A stretch of 10,677 nucleotides of DNA. It comes from Actinomycetes bacterium (GTDB lineage: Bacteria > Actinomycetota > Acidimicrobiia > Acidimicrobiales > RAAP-2). The position numbers and the translations under genes are program-made. Positions 5,775-10,677 of the stretch are shown here, in pieces. The stretch's first letter is position 1. Each line of letters begins with the position of its first letter. Where the stretch lies: contig JAJYDR010000081.1 in NCBI GenBank assembly GCA_021777285.1, positions 1-10,677 of the forward strand. Reading direction: 5' to 3'. The notes under the pieces were generated by a model, which had not been told where the DNA came from, searched no databases, and was given only the letters and a program-made list of their open reading frames with translations.

Positions 5775-6859
5775 CCATCCTCGCGAGTGAACTCGGCGGG
5801 GTCCCCGGGCTCTTGAGCCCCGAACAGGTCGCCGCGAGCGCGGACTTCCTCGCCGGGCTTCAACGCCCGAGTGGTCAGCTGCCCTGGTTCGACGGGGGCC
5901 ACTGTGATCCCTGGAACCATGTCGAGGTGGCGATGGCCCTGACCGTGACGGGCCACCACGAGGAGGCCCGCGCCGCGTACCGCTGGCTCGCCGCGACTCA
6001 GCTCGGCGACGGGAGCTGGTTCAACTACTACCGCGGCGAGGACGTCACCGACGCGCGACTGGACACCAACGTGTGCGCCTACGTCGCCACGGGCCTGTGC
6101 CACTACCTGCTCGCCACCGACGACGCGGACTTCGTCGCCGAACTCTTTGACGTGGTCGAACGCGCGATCGACTTCGTGCTGCGCTGGCAGCTCGACGATG
6201 GCACGATCCGATGGTCGATCGACGCCGCGGGGCGACCCGAGGGCTACGCCTTACTCACGGGGTCGTCGTCCATCTATCACTCGCTGCGCTGTGCGATCAC
6301 CCTGGGCGAGCGCCTCGGACGCGGCCGTCCGACCTGGGTGCGCGCGGCCGGGCGCCTCGGCCACGCGGTGGCCCATCACCCGGGGGCATTTGCTCCGAAG
6401 AACGAGTTCGCCATGGACTGGTATTACCCCGTGATCAGCGGCGCGCTGACGGGCGAGGCCGGCGAAGGGCGAATCCGAGACGGGTGGGAGCGCCACGTCA
6501 TGACTGACTACGGGGTGCGCTGCGTGTCGACCAACGACTGGGTGACCGCCGCCGAGACGGCTGAGTGCGTGCTAGCCCTCGACGCGCTCGGACTCACCGG
6601 CGAAGCCCTCGAGGTCTTCGAGCAGACGAATCGTCATCGTCGAGATGACGGGGCGTACTGGACGGGGCTCGCGTATCCCGGGGCTGTGACGTTCCCCGAC
6701 CACGAGGTGACGAGCTACACCGTCGCTGCGGTCTTGCTCGCCGCCGACGCGTTGACCTCGTCCTCGGGTGCCTCAGGAATGTTCCGACACGACGCGACCG
6801 CACTGGCGTGCGTGGCCGACGTGGCCGAAGCGGGCTGTCCCCGCTCAGCGGGCGCGTAG
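5771..6859 (+). CDS. Alpha/alpha-toroid protein, 'prenyltransferase-like', function unknown
   Basis: A 362-residue protein starting at the GTG in the GTGA overlap with the methyltransferase gene. Most of its length is paired helices ending in a turn of the form Q/R-x-x-D/S-G-x-W: QRPSGQLPW (31-39), QLGDGSW (77-83), QLDDGTIRW (140-148) and RRDDGAYW (290-297). Such QW-like repeats mark alpha/alpha barrels, including squalene/hopene cyclases, protein prenyltransferase beta subunits and six-hairpin glycosidases, and proteins like this are often auto-named prenyltransferase. I see no DxDD cyclase motif and no zinc site; TDDAD at 116-120 is not in cyclase context. Other conserved-looking segments are CDPWNHVEVAMAL (45-57), LLTGSSSIYHSLRCA (161-175), EFAMDWYYPVISGAL (212-226) and CVSTNDWVTAAETAE (251-265). 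These are rich in acidic and aromatic residues, as in a carbohydrate cleft. No signal peptide is seen. It may bind, trim or cyclise the trio's product. The fold call is fairly sure; the activity is not. Confidence 0.8.
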   Translation: MTILASELGGVPGLLSPEQVAASADFLAGLQRPSGQLPWFDGGHCDPWNHVEVAMALTVTGHHEEARAAYRWLAATQLGDGSWFNYYRGEDVTDARLDTNVCAYVATGLCHYLLATDDADFVAELFDVVERAIDFVLRWQLDDGTIRWSIDAAGRPEGYALLTGSSSIYHSLRCAITLGERLGRGRPTWVRAAGRLGHAVAHHPGAFAPKNEFAMDWYYPVISGALTGEAGEGRIRDGWERHVMTDYGVRCVSTNDWVTAAETAECVLALDALGLTGEALEVFEQTNRHRRDDGAYWTGLAYPGAVTFPDHEVTSYTVAAVLLAADALTSSSGASGMFRHDATALACVADVAEAGCPRSAGA

Positions 6860-7471
6860 TACCCGAAGCGAGCCGACCGCGTCGAGTTCGACGAAACGCC
6901 CGGCGAGGGCGGCGCAGTAGATCTCGTAGGGCGGTCGACCACCGTCGGCGGGGTCGGGGAAGACGTCGTGGATGAGCAGCAGACCGTCGGGGACGACCTT
7001 GGGCGTCCACGCCTCGTAGTCGGCCCACGCGACGTCGTGACCGTGACCGCCATCGATGAAGAGCAGGTCGAGCGGCTGGGCGAAGTGGGCTGCGATGACG
7101 CTCGAGGGCCCGACGAGTCCGATGACGGTCTCTTCGAGTCCGGCGGAGGCGATCGTGCGCTGCCAGGACGGCAACGTATTGAGGCGGCCGTCGAGCGGGT
7201 CGACGAGGGCGGGGTCGTGATGCGTCCAGCCGACCTGGTTCTCTTCACTGCCGCGGTGGTGATCGAGCGAATAGAGCACACTCGCACGGGTGGCGGCCGC
7301 TGCGCCGAGGTAGACCGCTGACTTGCCGCACCACGCGCCGACCTCCAGCCAGGTCCCACCCGGCACCTCGGCGGCGCGTTCGAGCCCGTGGTGTGCGAGC
7401 GCGAGACCCTCGTCGGGTGGCATGAAGCCGTTCACCGTCTCGGCCAGCACGAGCCGCTCCTCGAAGGTCAC
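6845..7471 (-). CDS. Class I SAM-dependent methyltransferase, Methyltransf_24 type
   Basis: A 208-residue methyltransferase. WLEVGAWCGKSAVYLG (41-56) is motif I with the E-x-G-x-x-x-G-K-S pattern of the Methyltransf_24/TylF-like group. LLFIDGGHGHDVAWADYEAW (136-155) is the family's second signature, with Asp140 and the His pair 143/145. GLLLIHDVFPDP (163-174) follows; in the O-methyltransferase relatives, Asp and His residues here bind a divalent metal. The start is the GTG at 7471, which overlaps the GDT1 stop by four bases (GTGA) and has GAGG at 7479-7482 on the same strand. It is the last gene of a minus-strand operon, but it faces the glycosyltransferase trio and its stop lies inside the last codons of the toroid gene (15-base overlap). 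It may modify the same product; this is inferred from position and from the kind of enzyme. Confidence 0.85.
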   Translation of the reverse strand: MTFEERLVLAETVNGFMPPDEGLALAHHGLERAAEVPGGTWLEVGAWCGKSAVYLGAAAATRASVLYSLDHHRGSEENQVGWTHHDPALVDPLDGRLNTLPSWQRTIASAGLEETVIGLVGPSSVIAAHFAQPLDLLFIDGGHGHDVAWADYEAWTPKVVPDGLLLIHDVFPDPADGGRPPYEIYCAALAGRFVELDAVGSLRVLRAR

Positions 7472-8058
7472 CGTAACGCCTCGACGAGCGTGTAGAGGCC
7501 GAGCACGGCGAAGACGGCGCCGCCGGCGAGGCGGATGAAGCGCAGGGGCACGACTCGTTGCAGGGCCCGTCCGCCGAAGGCGCCGAGGAACGAGACGGCG
7601 ATCATCGCCAGGGACGAGGCGACGAAGACCGCAAAGGGCTGGTGCGTCTTCGCGCTGAGGTTGGCCGCCTGGATCTGGGTGAGGTCGCCGAACTCGCCGA
7701 GGAAGATCACGCTAAAGGCAGTGGTGACCTCCTTCCAACGTGTCCCGAACTGTTCGCGCTCACCCTCGCGCTCACCCTCGCGCTCTTCGACCTTCTCGGG
7801 GACGAACAGCAGGTAGGCCGCGCCACCGAGGAACAGCGCCGCGACGACGAACTCCTTGGGTCGCGCAGGCAGCAACGTCAAGGCGCTGCCCGCGGCGACG
7901 GCGATGCCCATCTGGACGACGAACCCGGCCGAGGCGCCCATCACGATGGACCAGGGTCGGGCTCGCGTCGACATCACGATGGTCGCGACCATCGTCTTGT
8001 CGGGCAGTTCCAACAGGAACATGAGGACCATGATCCCGAAGAACGTGCCCACGGACAT
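7468..8058 (-). CDS. TMEM165/GDT1-family cation transporter (UPF0016)
   Basis: A 196-residue membrane protein made of two homologous halves of about three helices each. Each half carries the family's acidic motif: ELPDKT (17-22) and EFGDLTQ (122-128). In studied members (yeast Gdt1, human TMEM165, bacterial and plastid Mn transporters) these motifs face each other and carry Mn2+ or Ca2+ across the membrane in exchange for protons. The family consensus is E-x-G-D-K/R-T/S; here the first copy has Pro for Gly and the second has Leu for Lys/Arg. The halves are joined by a highly charged loop (residues 88-110) containing a REGE repeat. The ATG at 8058 lies 4 bases after the aminopeptidase stop, with no clear Shine-Dalgarno sequence, so translation may rely on coupling. 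It probably exports Mn2+ or handles another divalent cation. Linkage to a metal-dependent aminopeptidase and a possibly metal-dependent methyltransferase may be coincidence. Confidence 0.87.
   Translation of the reverse strand: MSVGTFFGIMVLMFLLELPDKTMVATIVMSTRARPWSIVMGASAGFVVQMGIAVAAGSALTLLPARPKEFVVAALFLGGAAYLLFVPEKVEEREGEREGEREQFGTRWKEVTTAFSVIFLGEFGDLTQIQAANLSAKTHQPFAVFVASSLAMIAVSFLGAFGGRALQRVVPLRFIRLAGGAVFAVLGLYTLVEALR
7754..7789 (-). repeat. 12-base tandem repeat inside the GDT1 gene
   Basis: Two perfect copies of a 12-base unit (plus-strand TCGCGCTCACCC, 7754-7765 and 7766-7777) and a third that diverges after eight bases. Read on the coding strand, the unit GAGCGCGAGGGT encodes EREG, giving EREGEREGERE in the loop between the two membrane halves. 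It is in frame, so gain or loss of units would change only loop length. Confidence 0.85.
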
Positions 8059-8062
8059 CGCG

Positions 8063-10564
8063 CTAGAACTGCGTTCGGATCGCGGCGGCGAAAGTCAGGC
8101 CGATGCGCATGCGCTCGAGCTGCTGCTCCACGGTCGCGGGGTAGCCCCCGACCACCGGGTGGGCGTGGTGGAACGCCTCGACCTCGTCGGCGAGTGCTGG
8201 GTCGTTGATGAACGTCGGCACGCCCGATGCGAGACGGGCGTAGTGGCTCGGCGAGAACCGGGCCAGGGCGTCGTCCCAGCGACTGGCGAGGTAGCGCCAT
8301 ACGGCGGGACCGGTCGTCTCGTTGCGCATGAGGTGGGGCAAGACGAGGGGTGCGTCTTGGCTTCGGAACTCGCTGAAGCAGCGCTCGGCCGCGTCGAGAG
8401 CGATCGTCTCGTCACTGAACGCGCTGAGGGCGAACAGGAATCGGATGGACTCCTGGGGTGACGGCGCCTGGCGGTAGCGCTCGAGGAACGTGTCGTAGTC
8501 ACCGGGCCGGTTCTGGTCAGCCACGATCCGCAGGATCACGGGTGCGAGGTCGCCGTCGACGGGACCAGATTCGAAGCGCCGACGGGCCTCGTCGCGGATG
8601 TCGGCGTCGTGGCAGGTGGTACCGAGCAAACCGATCACGATCGCGCGCAACTGGCTGGTGAGGGGTCCCTCGCCCTCGCCCTGGTCCCAGCCGAGCCGTG
8701 TGAACTGGGGCTCGACGAGTCGGCGCACCTCGCCCTCGAGGGCCTCACGCGCAGCCCCTTTCAGGGCGCGGTGCACCATGTCGATGGCGGTCGCGACGAA
8801 GCTCCAGGTCGTCGGCTCGTCCTGGTCGCCCAGTCCCGAGGCGACGACGGCGAAGTCGCGCCACGTGATCTGGCTCGCGAACAAGAGCGCCCACGCGTCG
8901 GCCACCACCGTGGCGCGCTCGAGCTCGTCGAGCTCGCCGATCCGCGGCGCGAGTGCCGCCAGTTCGGTCGAGCCGTAGCGCGATCGGAAGAATCCCGAGC
9001 CGCCGGCGTTCACGACGACCGGCGCGGCGTCGGTCACCGCGATCGGTTCATCGCGCAGCAGGTGGTGCGATGCTTCGCCACCCTCGAGTGAACGCGTCAG
9101 CACCGGTACGAGCCAGTGGTCGCCGATCGCCCCCTTGTGCGCGGGGTCTGCGAAGACGAAGGGCGCCTGGCTGAGCTGGCCGTTGGCGAGGGTCACCATC
9201 GGGTGGCCCCCCTGGAGGATCCACGTGTCCATCATCTCGCGCACCGGGTGGCCCGAAACGGTCTCGAGGGCGTCCCACAGGTCGCTGGTGACCGTGTTGG
9301 CGTAACTGTGCTTGGCCAGGTAGTGGCGGATGCCGTCGCGGAACGTCTTCTCACCCAGGTACTGCTCGAGCATGCGCAGCACTGAGCCACCCTTCTCGTA
9401 GGTGAGCGCGTCGAACATGCCCTGGGTGTCCTCGGGGGAGATGACCTCGTACTCGATCGGACGGGTCGTCGCGAGGCCGTCGATGTGCATCGCGAGGTCG
9501 CGCAGGACGGCCTGGTCGGTCCAGATGTGCCACTGCGGACGGAAGGCGTTGGTGCAGATCAGCTGCATGAAGGTCGCGAAAGCCTCGTTCAGCCAGATGC
9601 CCTCCCACCACTCCATCGTGACCAGGTCACCGAACCACATGTGGGCGATCTCGTGGTGCACGACCTCGGCGACGCGCTGGATCTCGGCGTTGGTGGCCCG
9701 CGCCGGGTCCACGAGCAGGGCAGTCTCGCGATAGGTCACGCAGCCGAGGTTTTCCATCGCGCCGAAGGCGAAGTCGGGGATCGCGACCATGTCGAGCTTC
9801 TCACCGGGGTAGGGGATCGCGAAGTATTCACCGAAGAAGCGCAGCGCGAAGGCCCCGGCCTCGAGGGCGAGCGCCGTGAGGTCGCCCTTGCCCATGGGGT
9901 AGACCACACGCAACGGCACACCATCGACGTTGACGGCGTCGGTGAACTCGAACGGCCCCACCACGAAGGCGACGAGATACGTGGACATCACCATGGTGGG
10001 GGCGAAGCGCACGGAGCGCTGGCCGTTGCCGAGGTCGATGTTCTCGATCTCGGGTGAGTTCGAGATCGCCGCGAGGTGGCTCGGCACGGTCAGGTTCACC
10101 TGGTAGGTGGCCTTGAAGGACGGCTCGTCCCAGCACGGGAAGGCCTGACGGGCGTCGGAGTGCTCGAACTGCGTGGTCGCGATCGTGTGGATGACGCCGG
10201 CGTCATCGGTGTAAGTGGAGCGGTAGAAGCCCGAGAGCTGGTCGTTGAGCACGCCGGTGAAGGCGATCTCGATGGTCGCCGGGCCGACGGGGAGCGTCTC
10301 GTGGAAGGCGAAGGAGACCGTCTCGTAGGTGTGGTCGAAGGTCGGGACGTTGGAGCGATGGCTCGTCCCCTGGCTCGTGAGGGTGGCTGCACCGAGCTCG
10401 AGGTTCTTTGCGTGCATGGTGACGGTCTGGACCGGCTCGGTGACGTTGACGTCGATCTCGACGCGCCCGACGAAGTTCGCCGCGGCGAGGTCGGGGGTCA
10501 AGAAGATCCGGTAGGCGTGGGGAACGACGGTGCGTGACAGGCGGAAGGGGTTGGAGGAAGTCAT
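8063..10564 (-). CDS. M1-family zinc aminopeptidase
   Basis: An 833-residue metallopeptidase that removes N-terminal residues from peptides, probably in the cytosol since no signal peptide is seen. The N-terminal beta-saddle domain (1 to about 200) begins NPFRLSRTVVPHAYRIFL, as in M1 enzymes, and includes QAFPCWDEPSFKATY (140-154). The catalytic domain holds the exopeptidase motif GAMEN (268-272), the zinc site HEIAH (304-308) and the third ligand Glu327 in NEAFA, exactly 18 residues after the second His. Tyr389 in TYEKGGSVL stabilises the transition state in this family. The C-terminal half is the long helical ERAP1_C-like domain. Length and domain order are normal for the tricorn-interacting-factor/ERAP branch. 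The ATG at 10564 is preferred over a TTG at 10585 because it has a TAGTGT -10 box 8 bases upstream and fits the family start. It is the first gene of the minus-strand operon with GDT1 and the methyltransferase. Confidence 0.95.
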   Translation of the reverse strand: MTSSNPFRLSRTVVPHAYRIFLTPDLAAANFVGRVEIDVNVTEPVQTVTMHAKNLELGAATLTSQGTSHRSNVPTFDHTYETVSFAFHETLPVGPATIEIAFTGVLNDQLSGFYRSTYTDDAGVIHTIATTQFEHSDARQAFPCWDEPSFKATYQVNLTVPSHLAAISNSPEIENIDLGNGQRSVRFAPTMVMSTYLVAFVVGPFEFTDAVNVDGVPLRVVYPMGKGDLTALALEAGAFALRFFGEYFAIPYPGEKLDMVAIPDFAFGAMENLGCVTYRETALLVDPARATNAEIQRVAEVVHHEIAHMWFGDLVTMEWWEGIWLNEAFATFMQLICTNAFRPQWHIWTDQAVLRDLAMHIDGLATTRPIEYEVISPEDTQGMFDALTYEKGGSVLRMLEQYLGEKTFRDGIRHYLAKHSYANTVTSDLWDALETVSGHPVREMMDTWILQGGHPMVTLANGQLSQAPFVFADPAHKGAIGDHWLVPVLTRSLEGGEASHHLLRDEPIAVTDAAPVVVNAGGSGFFRSRYGSTELAALAPRIGELDELERATVVADAWALLFASQITWRDFAVVASGLGDQDEPTTWSFVATAIDMVHRALKGAAREALEGEVRRLVEPQFTRLGWDQGEGEGPLTSQLRAIVIGLLGTTCHDADIRDEARRRFESGPVDGDLAPVILRIVADQNRPGDYDTFLERYRQAPSPQESIRFLFALSAFSDETIALDAAERCFSEFRSQDAPLVLPHLMRNETTGPAVWRYLASRWDDALARFSPSHYARLASGVPTFINDPALADEVEAFHHAHPVVGGYPATVEQQLERMRIGLTFAAAIRTQF

Positions 10565-10572
10565 AGTTGGAA

Positions 10573-10578
10573 ACACTA
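10573..10578 (-). promoter_or_regulatory. Candidate -10 element TAGTGT for the aminopeptidase operon
   Basis: Read on the minus strand, TAGTGT fits TAnnnT and lies 8 bases before the ATG at 10564. There is no Shine-Dalgarno sequence in between, so the transcript is probably leaderless or nearly so. If instead the TTG at 10585 were the start, the AGAAG at 10588-10592 (minus strand) would act as the ribosome binding site. Confidence 0.4.
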
Positions 10579-10591
10579 GAGGCAAATCTTC

Positions 10592-10597
10592 TACGCT
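10592..10597 (+). promoter_or_regulatory. -10 element TACGCT for the divergent right-hand gene
   Basis: TACGCT followed by 6 bases (CGCTAA) and then the GTG at 10604, the same arrangement as at the acyl-CoA dehydrogenase gene. This predicts a leaderless GTG-started mRNA. TTGGAA at 10567-10572 is a possible -35 but has a long 19-base spacing. Confidence 0.45.
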
Positions 10598-10603
10598 CGC
10601 TAA

Positions 10604-10677
10604 GTGACAACTCCTCCGACACCCGTCTCACTTCGCGTCAAGCCGGGCCCGACGAGGCTCGCGGTGACGGGCATCGG
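10604..10677 (+). CDS. N-terminus of an unidentified protein, cut by window end
   Basis: The frame is open from the GTG at 10604 to the end of the window: 24 full codons, reading MTTPPTPVSL, then RVKPGPTRLAVTGI. It lies back-to-back with the aminopeptidase gene and has a well-placed TACGCT box, which supports a real start. The closing RLAVTGI(G) could be the first beta strand and glycine loop of a Rossmann-type NAD(P) protein or the start of a beta-ketoacyl synthase (VTGIG), but the visible part is too short to decide. Confidence 0.5.
   Translation, partial: MTTPPTPVSLRVKPGPTRLAVTGI

Noticed and set aside
7558..8208. 216-codon plus-strand open frame opposite the GDT1 gene
   Set aside because: Low-complexity charged composition with no motif; antisense shadow.
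9485..10057. 190-codon plus-strand open frame opposite the aminopeptidase gene
   Set aside because: Rich in Glu, Gly, His and Val without domain features; the minus-strand peptidase frame carries the catalytic motifs here.
10565..10585. TTG start seven codons earlier for the aminopeptidase
   Set aside because: Possible because of AGAAG just upstream, but TTG is a weak start, the extra residues add nothing to the fold, and the -10 box TAGTGT would lie inside the coding region.

Overview
The window is GC-rich, densely coded DNA with GTG starts, 1-4 base gene overlaps and TAnnnT-type -10 elements placed directly before start codons. That style and the gene families (NifU C-terminal protein, FadE-like acyl-CoA dehydrogenase, actinobacterial-type TMEM165/GDT1 protein, M1 aminopeptidase) suggest an actinomycetote. 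Acidimicrobiia is a plausible class, but this is inferred from gene style and not proven. I saw no rRNA, tRNA, CRISPR array, IS element or phage gene. No gene-free stretch exceeds about 100 bases.

Layout. Bases 2-319 (+) hold the end of an Fe-S scaffold protein (NifU C-terminal domain). Bases 376-633 (+) hold a small helical protein of unknown function. Bases 695-2364 (+) hold a MarR-type repressor translationally coupled to an MFS exporter, with a perfect inverted repeat lying over the ribosome binding site and start of the repressor gene. The exporter runs tail-to-tail into a FadE-like acyl-CoA dehydrogenase (2357-3583, -).

Bases 3685-6859 (+) form a tightly coupled trio: a GT4 glycosyltransferase, a class I SAM methyltransferase and an alpha/alpha-toroid protein of the sort often labelled prenyltransferase. 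The trio runs tail-to-tail into a minus-strand operon read from 10564 down to 6845: an M1 zinc aminopeptidase, a TMEM165/GDT1-family cation transporter and a second SAM methyltransferase. A new plus-strand gene starts at 10604, back-to-back with the aminopeptidase, and is cut by the window end.

How the genes may work together. MarR plus MFS looks like a self-regulated efflux unit. The glycosyltransferase/methyltransferase/toroid trio looks like a biosynthetic unit for an unknown glycosylated, methylated molecule, and the convergent second methyltransferase may belong to the same pathway. This trio is the best candidate in the window for an undescribed system. The acyl-CoA dehydrogenase, aminopeptidase and small protein look like ordinary chromosomal genes. 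A TACGCT -10 motif recurs at three gene starts; in two of them the spacing predicts leaderless mRNA.
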